DNA of 64,000 nt from Candidatus Didemnitutus sp. Its GTDB lineage: Bacteria; Verrucomicrobiota; Verrucomicrobiia; Opitutales; Opitutaceae. Location: the NCBI GenBank assembly GCA_017991595.1, contig JAGOQJ010000002.1, positions 1,386-65,385 on the forward strand, in the 5' to 3' direction. Below are positions 8,438-18,916 of the stretch, one piece after another. The notes under the pieces were generated by a model that did no database searches, was not told the DNA's origin, and saw nothing but the letters and a program-made list of their open reading frames with translations. Position 1 is the stretch's first letter, and each line of letters starts with the position of its first letter. The translations under genes and the position numbers were made by a program.

Positions 8438-9532
8438 ATGAGCACCACAGTTCATACCGAGATCATGAACGATTTGTTGAAGCTGGCCGTCGAGAGCGGC
8501 GCGAGCGACATCGTCATCAAGTCGAACAAGCCCGGCTATCTGCGCATGGGCGGACGACTGCGCCCGGTGGAAATGGACCCGATTACGCCCGAGCAGGCAG
8601 ACGGTTGGGTGACCGAACACGTGCCGCAGGTCTTCCGCAGCCAGTGGGAAAAAACAGGGCAGGTCGACTTCGCCTATGCTGCTGCCGATGTCGGACGGTT
8701 CCGCGTGAACGGCTTTCATCAGCGCGGCACCGTGAGCATCGTGTTGCGTCATATCAAGAGCCGCCCGCCGACCTTCGAGGAGTTGAAGATCGACTCGGAG
8801 GTGCTCGTGAAGCTGGCGCAATCCAAGGACGGCATCCTGCTCGTCTGCGGCGCCACGGGCTCGGGCAAAAGTTCCACGATGGCGGCGATGATGAACTGGA
8901 TTAACCAGAATCTCGACAAGCACATCGTCTCGATCGAGGACCCGATCGAATACACCTTCAGCGACGACAAGTCGGTGTTCCAGCAACGCGAGATCGGCAT
9001 CGATGTGCCGAGCTTCGAGATGGCGATCAAATCCGTGCTGCGCCAGAATCCCGACATCATCCTTATCGGCGAGATGCGCGATCGCGAAACCTTCGAGACG
9101 GCGATCTCGGCGGCCGAGACGGGCCACTTGGTCTTCTCGACGATGCACGCCGCCACGGTCGCGCAATCACTGACCCGCCTGTTCGAATTCTTCCCGCCGG
9201 AGCAGCTCGCACAGGCCCGGCGGCAGATTGCCGGCTCCTTGCGCGGCTTCATCTGCCAGAAACTCATCCCGGCGATGGAAGGCGGCGGGCGTTTTGCCGC
9301 TCACGAAATCCTCGTCGCCGACACGACCGTTCGAAATCTCATCCTCGAGGGCCAGAACGACAAAATTCAGCAGCTGCTCGATTCCGGTGCCGACGGCATG
9401 TCCAAGTCCTTCAACAAGGACCTCTATCGCCTGATCAAGGAGGGCAAAATCAGCAAGGCCGACGGCCTGCGTTTTTCGCCCAATCCCCAAGCACTGGAGA
9501 TGAATTTGAAGGGCATTTTCTTCAAGACCTGA
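8438..9532 (+). CDS. PilT/PilU-family type IV pilus retraction ATPase
   Basis: The 364-residue secretion ATPase has the N-terminal PilT domain (LLKLAVESGASDIVIKS), Walker A GATGSGKSST, the Asp box IVSIEDPIEYTF, Walker B IILIGEMRDRET and the His box FSTMHAATVAQSLTRL, in family order. PilT hexamers pull pilin subunits from the pilus base during twitching. Length is normal for PilT/PilU. The His-box ending and C-terminus look as close to PilU as to PilT, so I give no symbol. No other pilus genes lie nearby. A second in-frame ATG at 8465 (MNDLLKLAVES) is an alternative start. It is divergent from dapA with 76 bases between the starts. Confidence 0.9.
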   Translation: MSTTVHTEIMNDLLKLAVESGASDIVIKSNKPGYLRMGGRLRPVEMDPITPEQADGWVTEHVPQVFRSQWEKTGQVDFAYAAADVGRFRVNGFHQRGTVSIVLRHIKSRPPTFEELKIDSEVLVKLAQSKDGILLVCGATGSGKSSTMAAMMNWINQNLDKHIVSIEDPIEYTFSDDKSVFQQREIGIDVPSFEMAIKSVLRQNPDIILIGEMRDRETFETAISAAETGHLVFSTMHAATVAQSLTRLFEFFPPEQLAQARRQIAGSLRGFICQKLIPAMEGGGRFAAHEILVADTTVRNLILEGQNDKIQQLLDSGADGMSKSFNKDLYRLIKEGKISKADGLRFSPNPQALEMNLKGIFFKT

Positions 9533-9719
9533 GCCGACTCGGGCAGACGCGGCAGGCCTTGCAGCGTTCACGCGTCAACCGGTCACCAAGTCATTCACGG
9601 GCGCAGTTTCGGCACCGATTACGCGCCGTCCCGTTGGCCTCGACGAAGCCTCAATTGGACGGTAGATTTTCGAGCTTGGTTTTTACGGTCCGCACCGGTT
9701 TAACCGCACCCTTTACCAT

Positions 9720-10624
9720 ATGTCATTGGCACTTCTTTTCGCAGGGCAGGGCGCCCAACGAGTGGGCATGGGCAAGTCGCTTTACGACGGCTCCGCCGCG
9801 GCGCGGGCGCTTTACGATGAAGCCAACCGCGTGCTGGGCTGGGATTTGGCCAAGATCAGCTTCGAAGGACCCGAGGCCGAGCTGACGCAGACCAAGGTGT
9901 GCCAGCCGGCGCTGTTCGTGCACGGATTGGCCGTGTTGGCCGTGCTCAAGGAGCGCAATCAATTGCCGGCGGTGAAATTTGCACTGGGACTCAGCCTCGG
10001 CGAAGTCACGGCCCTGACTGCGGCCGGCGTGTTCGACTTTGCCACGGGTCTGCGCGTGGTCGCGCGTCGCGGTGAGCTCATGCAACTGGCCTGCGAACGC
10101 AGTGTCGGCGGCATGGCCGCGATCATCGGCGAGGACCGGGCGAAGATCGCCGAGCTTTGCCGCGAATTCGACATCGAGGCGGCGAATTTCAACGCGCCCG
10201 GCCAGATCATCGTTTCCGGTGAGAAGGGCAAGGTGGACGCGCTGGTTGCCGCCGCCAAGGACAAGGGCCTCAAGCGCGTGATGCCGCTCAACGTCGCCGG
10301 CGCCTACCATAGCCGCCTGATGGAGCCCGCGCGCGCGGAGTTTGCGCGCTTCCTCGAGACGGTGGCGTTCAATCGTCCCGCCTTCACGGTCTTCACCAAC
10401 ACCACCGGCCAGGCCGTGAGCGAGCCGGCCCAGATCCGCGAGGCGCTTGTCAAACAAGTCGTCTCCAGCGTCCTTTGGGAGGATTGCATGCGCAGCGCCG
10501 TCGCCGCCGGAGCCTCCGAGTTCTGGGAGTGCGGCCCGGGCGCGGTGCTTGCCGGTCTCGCTCGCCGGACCGAGAAGGCGTGGCTCGTCAAATCCTTCAA
10601 CGAACTCTCCGAAATCCCCGCGTA

Positions 10625-10625
<1 letters not shown>
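9720..10625 (+). CDS. fabD: Malonyl-CoA:ACP transacylase
   Basis: The 301-residue enzyme loads malonyl groups onto ACP for fatty acid synthesis. LLFAGQGAQRVGMG opens the protein; the nucleophile Ser sits in GLSLGEVTALTAAG at about residue 91; the Arg motif (VARRGELMQ) and catalytic His (AGAYHSRLM) follow in order. The usual GHSLGE is GLSLGE here. The stop overlaps the lepA start by one base (TAATG). It is the only acyltransferase in the window and could supply malonyl-ACP to the lipid cluster 4 kb downstream as well as to primary synthesis. Confidence 0.95.
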
Positions 10626-12424
<1,799 letters not shown>

Positions 12425-12446
12425 TCGTTTCCAGCTCTTTACCGCC

Positions 12447-13799
12447 GTGTTCGAATTTCTCCTCTCCGAAGAAAAGAAGATGCGGCGTCACGCCGCCAAT
12501 TGGCTCGAGGTCGCGGAGCGCGTCCAAAACTTCCGGCGCGACCTGCTTTCCGCCGCCCAGCTCCAGCAACTCGTGACCGCTGCCGGCGAACTGAAGCTGC
12601 GCCTGAACGAGAAGGCGGATGCCAGCCGGTTGAAGATGGCGATCGAGAAGCTCGAGGACGTGCTGCGCACGACCGGCGGGCGGATCTATCCAACCTCCTC
12701 GCTCGTCGAGAACGTCGAGTTCTTCCTCGTGGCCGCGATCGTCATCCTCGGCTTGCGCGCTTATTTCGTCCAGCCGTTCAAGATCCCGACCAATTCGATG
12801 TGGCCGAGTTATTATGGCATGACCCATGAGCTCTTTGCCGATGGCCGCGAACCGGGCTGGATCGAACGGGCAGGGCGCCTGCTCGCTTTCGGCGCCACGC
12901 ATTTTGCGGCCGAGGCGACGGCGGACGGCGAAGTTTGCGTGCCCGTCGTGCAAACCGCGGGCGGCGATTTGCACGTGCCCAGCTCGCCGGTTACCGCCCG
13001 CACGGCCGGTATTTTCCCAACGGTGCGTCGCGAATACGTTTTCTCGATCAACGGCACTCCGGCGCGCATTCAGGTGCCGGGAGAATTCGATTTCGAGCGC
13101 GTGCTGGAGGATGCCTTCGCCGCCGACGGACAAACGCTCTCGCAGGCGCTGCAGGCCAGATTGCGCGCCATGTCCAAGCCGCCGGAGACGTCGATCATGT
13201 CTGTTTATCAGGGCAGCCGGCGCTATGAGCAGCGGGTCAGCTGGCTGCCTGTGGGTAAGCGCGTGAAACGTGGCGACAAGATTGTCTCTTTCGACATCCA
13301 CACCGGCGATCTGCTCTTCGTCGATCGCTTCACCTACAATTTCTTTCCGCCCAAAGTCGGCCAAGGATTCGTGTTCAAGACCGGCAACATCGACGAACTG
13401 CGTTCCAGCGAAGGCGACAAGTATTACATCAAGCGCCTGGTGGGTGTTCCCGGAGACAAGCTGCAGTTGATCGAGCCGAAGTATATCCGCGATGGCAGTG
13501 GCGATGCCGCAGCTGGCCCCGCGCCGCAACTGATGCGCAACGGCGCGCCGATCGCCGGTGCCGAGGCGTTCCAGTCCAATGCAGAGCGCATCGGTCTTTA
13601 CCCCGGTTACGTGAACGCTGGGCGTCTGAGTGTCGGTCGGGTGGTTGATGTTCCGGGCAACTCTTACTTCGCGCTCGGCGATAATTCGCCCCGTAGCTTG
13701 GACAGCCGTTATTGGGGATTCGTCCCGGATAAGGATGTCGTCGGCAAACCGCTTTTCATTTACTATCCGCTTTCCCGCCGTTGGGGTGTGGCAAATTAA
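12447..13799 (+). CDS. lepB: Signal peptidase I, enlarged
   Basis: The 450-residue S26 protease cleaves signal peptides at the outer face of the inner membrane. About 90 N-terminal residues form a helical, probably cytoplasmic extension. One membrane segment follows (FFLVAAIVILGLRAYFV), then the catalytic Ser in PTNSMWPS and the catalytic Lys in YYIKRLVGVPGD. The C-terminal box is GDNSPRSLDSRYWG. Between Ser and Lys lies an insertion of well over 100 residues, so the protein is much longer than the usual 200-320. The start is a GTG 22 bases after lepA; no nearby ATG gives the same length. Adjacency to lepA is a classical arrangement. Confidence 0.93.
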   Translation: MFEFLLSEEKKMRRHAANWLEVAERVQNFRRDLLSAAQLQQLVTAAGELKLRLNEKADASRLKMAIEKLEDVLRTTGGRIYPTSSLVENVEFFLVAAIVILGLRAYFVQPFKIPTNSMWPSYYGMTHELFADGREPGWIERAGRLLAFGATHFAAEATADGEVCVPVVQTAGGDLHVPSSPVTARTAGIFPTVRREYVFSINGTPARIQVPGEFDFERVLEDAFAADGQTLSQALQARLRAMSKPPETSIMSVYQGSRRYEQRVSWLPVGKRVKRGDKIVSFDIHTGDLLFVDRFTYNFFPPKVGQGFVFKTGNIDELRSSEGDKYYIKRLVGVPGDKLQLIEPKYIRDGSGDAAAGPAPQLMRNGAPIAGAEAFQSNAERIGLYPGYVNAGRLSVGRVVDVPGNSYFALGDNSPRSLDSRYWGFVPDKDVVGKPLFIYYPLSRRWGVAN

Positions 13800-14000
13800 G
13801 AGACGATCAATTTTTCCGCCAGATTCGCTACTTAAGGCAATTGGCCGGCTGCTAAGATAATGCGCAAAAGTGAGGTACAGAAATTAGTCGCACAATGAAC
13901 ATTATGTCTCATTAAGGATTGCGCGAAGGTCTCCATATTCTCCCTCTCTCTCTCTCGGATCGATATCCAAGTCAGGCGTCCTGGGCGGTTCGCTGACAGA

Positions 14001-14894
14001 CTACCCCGTGGTCACCAAATGCCGACGCACGGCATCGACGACAAAGCGTCCGGCATCTTCGATCAGGTAGTGACCCACTCCGGGCAACAAATGCTTTTGC
14101 GCTTTCGGGAGCAACTGGCTCCACCGTTCGAAATAGTGGCGGTTGAAGCAGAAATCGTCCTCACCCCACAGGATCAGGACCCCGCGTTCGTTCAACAACG
14201 GTAAGGACTGCTCAATACGTGCCAACGCTTCGTCGCTGGGCGTGCCGCGCTCGCTCGGGATGTCGACGACGAATCGGTGCGTCGCGATGCGATTCTGCCA
14301 CGAATCATACGGGAAAAGAAACCCCCGCTTCACGTCCACCGGCATGGGGTTCGTGACCGCCATCCAAGTGGCGGGCCAGGCGAAGCCATTGCCGCCGCGC
14401 ACGATCACCTCTCCCAGCAGCGGTGCCCGGCAAAGGCGGATACGCCACGGCACGATCGTGTCGGCGAAAGCCGCGGTGTTGAGAATCACGACGCGGCCGA
14501 GCTTCTCCGGCTGGGGCAACACCGATCCCAAGCCGATCGGACCGCCCCAATCGTGCACCACCAAGTGGATTTTGCGCAGCTGCAGCGAATCGAGCAGCGA
14601 GCGCAGATTCGCGATGTGGTTGGGCAGCGTATAGTCCCACTGCTGAGGCTTGTCGGAAAGGCCGCAACCGAGGTGATCCGGCACGATGCAGCGCATGCGG
14701 TCCCGCAAGCCGAGCACGACGTCGCGATAAAAAAACGACCACGTCGGGTTGCCGTGGACCATCACGACCGCTTCGTCGCTGCGCGGTCCCTCGTCGAGGT
14801 AACTCATCTCGCCGACCGGTGTCGTGAAGCGCCTCGGCTCGAACGGATAGAGCCGGCGAAGCCAGTCAGGAAGTTGTGCGACGGGGGTCACCAT
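14001..14894 (-). CDS. oleB: OleB-like alpha/beta hydrolase (beta-lactone decarboxylase family)
   Basis: The 297-residue protein is of the haloalkane-dehalogenase-like branch. It has the HGNPTWSFFYR oxyanion segment (47-57), nucleophile Asp115 in VVHDWGGPIG instead of the esterase Ser, LNTAAF, FPYDSWQNRIA, FVVDIP, and the catalytic His275 in GVGHYLIED. These non-catalytic blocks recur in OleB, which removes CO2 from the beta-lactone made by OleC to give a cis-alkene. The start overlaps the OleA-like stop by 7 bases, strengthening the assignment. OleC and OleD are not in the window, so its substrate here is uncertain; a haloalkane dehalogenase-like activity is the main alternative. It is the last gene of the ten-gene minus-strand cluster. 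Confidence 0.82.
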   Translation of the reverse strand: MVTPVAQLPDWLRRLYPFEPRRFTTPVGEMSYLDEGPRSDEAVVMVHGNPTWSFFYRDVVLGLRDRMRCIVPDHLGCGLSDKPQQWDYTLPNHIANLRSLLDSLQLRKIHLVVHDWGGPIGLGSVLPQPEKLGRVVILNTAAFADTIVPWRIRLCRAPLLGEVIVRGGNGFAWPATWMAVTNPMPVDVKRGFLFPYDSWQNRIATHRFVVDIPSERGTPSDEALARIEQSLPLLNERGVLILWGEDDFCFNRHYFERWSQLLPKAQKHLLPGVGHYLIEDAGRFVVDAVRRHLVTTG

Positions 14895-15925
14895 TCGAGG
14901 GCGAGCATGAGGCTGTTGATGCCGCTGCCGATGCCGAGCAACGCGACTTTGTCTCCCGCGCGCACGGCCCCCTGCCCGACTGCGCGGGCCAGAGTCGCAG
15001 GCAGCGCGGCGGAACCCGTATTGCCGAGCGTCTCGAACGAAGAAAAATCCTTCGCCAGATCTAGGTTGAGCGTTTCGTAGAGCTTCCTCCGGTGCGTGCT
15101 GCCCACTTGATGGCAGATGAAACGATCGGGAGTGGCCTCATTCCACCCGGTCTCTTGTTTGAAATCCGTCCACGTGCGGCGTGCGACATCGATGCCGGCA
15201 ATCAACAGTCGTTCAGAGTCGGTCTCCATTGCGAGACCGTCACCGGCGCTGTCGCCCTGGCACAGATCGCTATGACTGGTGTCCGCGAGCGCCGCGCCGG
15301 CCACGAGGCGGTGCCGGGGCGCGTCGGCGGGCAATTCATCCTCATGGCAAACGATCGCCGCAACCGCGGCGGAGCCGATGGTGAGATTGGCGAAGAACGG
15401 TTTGATCGCGTTGCGGTCGAGATCGGCGGCGAGCAGATGCTGGATGGTGCGCTCGACCAGTGGGCGGCCGTTCTCGCCCGAGACGACGATGCCGGCACGA
15501 ACTTGGCCGGCGTCGATCATCGCGCCGAGCAGCACGAGGCCGTTGAGGAAACCGAGGCATGCGTTGGAGACGTCGAAGACCTGCATACCGCCGCCGAGCC
15601 CCATCTTGTGATGGACGAAGGTCGCGGTGGCCGGCTCGAGCATGTCGCGGCAGACGGCGCTGTGCATGAGCACTTGCAGTCGGGCGGCGGGAATCTGCGA
15701 AAGGCCGAGCAGCTTGCGGCCGGCCGCGGCACTTGCGTCGGATGGCCGCGTGCCGGCGGGCCACATGCGCCGTTCGCGGATGCCGGACATGAGCTCCAGG
15801 CGTCCTTCCGGGAGACGCAGGCGATCATACATCGGCTTCAAACGCGCCTCGATGGCGGCGGAAGACCAGACCTCATCGGGTTCGACCGCGGCAATGGATT
15901 CGATGCAGGCGTGACGGAAGCGCAT
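14888..15925 (-). CDS. oleA: OleA-like thiolase: head-to-head acyl condensation
   Basis: The 345-residue protein is of the KAS III/thiolase superfamily. Catalytic Cys123 lies in NACLGFLNG, His272 in CHQVGS and Asn302 in LGNTGSAALP. Glu97 in AVCRDMLEPAT matches the OleA-specific glutamate, and the C-terminal GIGSGIN segment is also OleA-like. OleA joins two activated fatty acyl chains in a non-decarboxylative Claisen condensation to a 2-alkyl-3-keto acid, which becomes a long-chain ketone or, with OleBCD, an alkene. It starts 3 bases after the FabI-like stop and overlaps oleB. An ordinary KAS III (FabH) is less likely because of the Glu and the OleB partner. Confidence 0.85.
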   Translation of the reverse strand: MRFRHACIESIAAVEPDEVWSSAAIEARLKPMYDRLRLPEGRLELMSGIRERRMWPAGTRPSDASAAAGRKLLGLSQIPAARLQVLMHSAVCRDMLEPATATFVHHKMGLGGGMQVFDVSNACLGFLNGLVLLGAMIDAGQVRAGIVVSGENGRPLVERTIQHLLAADLDRNAIKPFFANLTIGSAAVAAIVCHEDELPADAPRHRLVAGAALADTSHSDLCQGDSAGDGLAMETDSERLLIAGIDVARRTWTDFKQETGWNEATPDRFICHQVGSTHRRKLYETLNLDLAKDFSSFETLGNTGSAALPATLARAVGQGAVRAGDKVALLGIGSGINSLMLALEW

Positions 15926-15928
15926 CGC

Positions 15929-16741
15929 TTACTTCTCCGGCCGCATGGCGAGGCGGATGACGTCCTTGTCGAAATAGTTGGCCCCCAACCCGGCGTCGAC
16001 GACCAGCGTGGTGCCGTTCAGGCCGCTGCTGCGCGGGCTGAGCAGAAAAAGCGCGACGTTGGCGACTTCCTGCGTATCGAGGGCGCGTTTGCGGAACGTG
16101 AGCTTCTCCGCGTAGAGGTAGCTCTCGAGGTAGCCGGGAATGCCGGCCGACGCGCTCGTCTTGAGCGGACCGCTGCCGAGCACGTTGACGCGAATGGCGC
16201 TGTCGGAGCTGAGCGATTTGGCGAGGAAGCGCGCGCAGGACTCCAGCGCGGCCTTGATCGGGCCCATGTAGCCGTAGTTGTCGGGCGTCACGAGCAGCGA
16301 GGAGATACCGATCGTAACAACCGAGGCATCGCTTGCGAGGTGCGGTTTGAAGGCGCGCGTCAGCTCCACGAGCGAAAACGCCGAGATCGCGGTCGCCTGC
16401 AGGAAGTCGCTGCGTTTCGTCTCAGCGAAGGTTTTGAAGCCCTCGCTGTAGTTCGCGAATGCGATCGAATGCACGAGGCCGTGGAGCGGCGCGAAGCCTG
16501 CGGCGGCGACTGCAGCGGCCAACTGGTCGCACGCACCCTCTTGCTCTGAGTCGCAAATGAAGACCGGCTTGCCTGCCAGCAATGTGGCGAGCGACTGTTT
16601 GCGCGTCTCGGAGCGCACGGCGTAAACGACGCGCGCGCCCTGTTCTTCGAGCGATTTTGCGATGAGCCACGCGACGCTTTTCTTGTTGGCGACGCCTTGG
16701 ACAAGGAAGGTCTTGCCGGCGAGTTGGAGGAAGTCACTCAT
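15929..16741 (-). CDS. FabI-like enoyl reductase (divergent SDR)
   Basis: The 270-residue short-chain dehydrogenase resembles FabI: LVQGVANKKSVAWLIAK for cofactor binding, HSIAFANYSEGF, and Tyr156/Lys163 in NYGYMGPIKAALES, the same numbering as E. coli FabI. By ungapped alignment the outer FabI Tyr146 is Ile here, so activity or specificity may differ. FabI reduces enoyl-ACP with NAD(P)H, the last step of each elongation cycle. ATG 16741 was preferred to a longer frame because it gives the family N-terminus and overlaps the FabZ-like stop (ATGA). Position suggests a private enoyl reductase for the cluster, not the housekeeping FabI. Confidence 0.8.
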   Translation of the reverse strand: MSDFLQLAGKTFLVQGVANKKSVAWLIAKSLEEQGARVVYAVRSETRKQSLATLLAGKPVFICDSEQEGACDQLAAAVAAAGFAPLHGLVHSIAFANYSEGFKTFAETKRSDFLQATAISAFSLVELTRAFKPHLASDASVVTIGISSLLVTPDNYGYMGPIKAALESCARFLAKSLSSDSAIRVNVLGSGPLKTSASAGIPGYLESYLYAEKLTFRKRALDTQEVANVALFLLSPRSSGLNGTTLVVDAGLGANYFDKDVIRLAMRPEK

Positions 16742-17190
16742 GCGGTCGTGACCTGACCCTCGGGCTTTTTCCACGCGACGGCGAACTCGACGTTCATGAC
16801 CTTCTTACCCTCCGGCGTTTTCATCAGGCCGGTGAGGAAGTGAAACTCGCCGACGGTCTCCTTGCGCTTTACCTCGATCAGCACGGTGTCGCCCGGATAG
16901 ACGGGCAACCGGAAGCGGATGTCGGAGACCTTGGAGAGCAACGGCACGCCACCACCCTGCCCTGCGGTGCCGGCCATCAGTTTGGCCATGAGGCAGGCGC
17001 CGGCTTGGAAAACGGCCTCGCTGAGCAGGACGCCGGGCGTGATCGGCGCGCCGGGATAGTGCCCTTGATAGAAATACTCCTCAGCGCGCCAGGTGCGGCG
17101 GGCGACGAGCGTTTCGCCTTCGTGCGAAACGATGGCGTCGACGAACAGAAACGGCGGGCGGTGCGGGATGAGTTGCTCGACTTCGTTCAC
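16738..17190 (-). CDS. FabZ-like 3-hydroxyacyl-ACP dehydratase
   Basis: The 150-residue hot-dog protein carries LIPHRPPFLFVDAI at the N-terminus and the catalytic pair His44 (GHYPGAPITPGVLLSEA) and Glu58 at the FabZ spacing of 14 residues. FabZ removes water from 3-hydroxyacyl-ACP. The start is a GTG (17190), 7 bases after the preceding oxidoreductase; residues upstream in the same frame are not family-like. Strong FabZ motifs but an unusual setting: it sits between a CrtI-like gene and the FabI-like gene and is coupled to the latter by ATGA. Confidence 0.85.
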   Translation of the reverse strand: MNEVEQLIPHRPPFLFVDAIVSHEGETLVARRTWRAEEYFYQGHYPGAPITPGVLLSEAVFQAGACLMAKLMAGTAGQGGGVPLLSKVSDIRFRLPVYPGDTVLIEVKRKETVGEFHFLTGLMKTPEGKKVMNVEFAVAWKKPEGQVTTA

Positions 17191-17197
17191 GGGAAAA

Positions 17198-18637
17198 TCA
17201 GGCGGCGCTGCGCTTGGCGGCGGCGAGTGCCTTGTCGATTTGGTTGGCGACGATGACGCCATAGTTGATGGTGCCGAGCCAACCCGACATGATGATGCCG
17301 ACGGAGCCGGCGTGATAGAGGCCCGGCAGCTGCGAAGGCAGGTCCATCGAAATCTTGAGGCCCTCAAACTTCGTGCCGAACGAGGTGCCGTGCCAGTGTT
17401 TCGTGTAGTATTCGACCGTGCGCGGAGTGGCGGCTTCCTTCCACTCGATCTTGCTGCGGATGTCGGGGATGAAGCGCTCGAGCGACGTCAGCGACTCCTC
17501 GATGAGGCGCTCCTTGTGCTTCGCGTATTCCTCGTCGGACATACCCTGCCAATCCTGATAGCGCGCGTTGATCGACACGACAACTGTGTAGCGATCAGTG
17601 CCAGGACGCGTGTCGGGATAATACAGCGAGAACGTCCGGCTCGTGGTGTGCAGATCGACGAGTTTCTCGCTGGAGAATTTCGGCTCGTCCGACGTGAAAA
17701 CGAGGTCACCAATGTGCGGGAGCGTCTCGCCTTTCTTGATGCCGAGATAGACCTGGCAAGAGCTGCTGTTCACACGCACAGCCTTGGTCGCGGCGACGAA
17801 ATCCGGCGCGAAGTTCTCCTCGCCCGCCATGCGCAGGACGGTGTTCTTGATGTTGGAGTTTGAGAGCACCGCGCTGCAACGGATGGTCTTGCCGTTGGCG
17901 ACGACCCCGCAGACGCGTTTCCGGCCGTCTACTTCCTCGGTGAGGATTTTCTCCACCAGCACGTGCTTGCGGATCTCGACGCCGTTCTTCTTGAGCTCCT
18001 CGGCCATGCGCTTGATGAGCACGTCGGTGCCACCCTGGAACGTGAACACGCCCTTGCTCATGAAGTTCGAGAACACGATGCCGAACGTGATTGCGGGGTC
18101 GTCCATCGTGGAGCCGTTGGCGTAGGCGATGGGCTCCATGAGCAGGCGCTTCACGTCGTCGCGGCCAGGGAAATAGCGCTCGAACATCTCGCCGGTCGTC
18201 TCGGTCGAGTTGTCGTAGAAATTCATGGCGCGGAGGTCGGAGAAGAACCGCTGAACGGTCTCGGCCGGCACCTTGAACACCTCGACAAGCTGCCGCGTGA
18301 AGTCCTCGCGATCGAACGTCGTGTCGATCTGGAACTGAGGGTTGATGAACCGCACGCCCTTGAGCTGCACGATGGCATCGGCGATGTCCTGGCTCCAATA
18401 CTTGCGGCAGGACTTGATCATGCCGTGCGGGAAACCGTGCAGCGAGATGTCGAAGATGTGCCCACCCTTGCGCGTGAACCACGTCGCGAGGCCGCCGAGC
18501 TGATAGTGGTGCTCGAGCAGCAGCACCTTGTGGCCGCACTTGGCCAGCACGTTGGCACCGGTCAGGCCGCCGAGGCCGCTGCCGATGACGATGACGTCGT
18601 AGTGATCGTGGGTTCCTTTGAGCCAGTCGTAGGCCAT
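17198..18637 (-). CDS. CrtI-like FAD-dependent oxidoreductase (second copy)
   Basis: The 479-residue protein of the phytoene desaturase/carotenoid isomerase/retinol saturase superfamily has the dinucleotide motif [17 protein letters not shown], followed by [16 protein letters not shown] and a C-terminal FAD-contact region ([17 protein letters not shown]). The family adds, removes or isomerises C=C bonds in long polyene or acyl chains. No carotenoid genes (crtB, crtE) are nearby; the neighbours are fatty-acid-like enzymes, so the substrate is more likely an ACP-bound or released long acyl chain (inference). ATG 18637 gives MAYDWLKG; an in-frame ATG at 18676 would add 13 residues. Confidence 0.78.
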   Translation of the reverse strand: MAYDWLKGTHDHYDVIVIGSGLGGLTGANVLAKCGHKVLLLEHHYQLGGLATWFTRKGGHIFDISLHGFPHGMIKSCRKYWSQDIADAIVQLKGVRFINPQFQIDTTFDREDFTRQLVEVFKVPAETVQRFFSDLRAMNFYDNSTETTGEMFERYFPGRDDVKRLLMEPIAYANGSTMDDPAITFGIVFSNFMSKGVFTFQGGTDVLIKRMAEELKKNGVEIRKHVLVEKILTEEVDGRKRVCGVVANGKTIRCSAVLSNSNIKNTVLRMAGEENFAPDFVAATKAVRVNSSSCQVYLGIKKGETLPHIGDLVFTSDEPKFSSEKLVDLHTTSRTFSLYYPDTRPGTDRYTVVVSINARYQDWQGMSDEEYAKHKERLIEESLTSLERFIPDIRSKIEWKEAATPRTVEYYTKHWHGTSFGTKFEGLKISMDLPSQLPGLYHAGSVGIIMSGWLGTINYGVIVANQIDKALAAAKRSAA

Positions 18638-18707
18638 GAAAGGAGCTGAGTAAGTTTTCGCGTCGGCAAAGCGCAACGCGGAAAGTATCGACGCATCTCG
18701 CGGGCGG

Positions 18708-18890
18708 CTAGCGCTTCCCGCGACCGTAGAAAAACGCCAGCCAGATCCCGAGCGCGCCGATAAGGATCAGCCACCAGAGGTAGCGCAGCTCGCGCGCCGC
18801 CAGCTCGACAAAAGCCAGGGCGCGCGGGAAAAGCATGCAGAGCAGCACGATCGCCAGTCCGGCGGCCACGTAAGGGAGATAGCGTCGCAT
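18708..18890 (-). CDS. 60-residue membrane protein
   Basis: The short protein has two predicted membrane segments (about residues 5-21 and 38-54; [18 protein letters not shown]) and a basic end (GRGKR). The start is ATG 18890, 26 bases after the SPFH gene; upstream residues in the frame lie within that gene and are not protein-like. I recognise no family. Position directly behind an SPFH gene and inside the lipid cluster suggests a membrane partner for one of these products, an inference from location only. Confidence 0.6.
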   Translation of the reverse strand: MRRYLPYVAAGLAIVLLCMLFPRALAFVELAARELRYLWWLILIGALGIWLAFFYGRGKR

Positions 18891-18916
18891 GGCGCAGGTT
18901 GCGGACCGGGCGGGTG

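Noticed and set aside
13800..14000. Possible small RNA or gene in the AT-richer gap between lepB and the oleB end
   Set aside because: No open frame with protein-like composition, no clear hairpin plus T-run; contains a CT-rich stretch (about 13943-13956) only.
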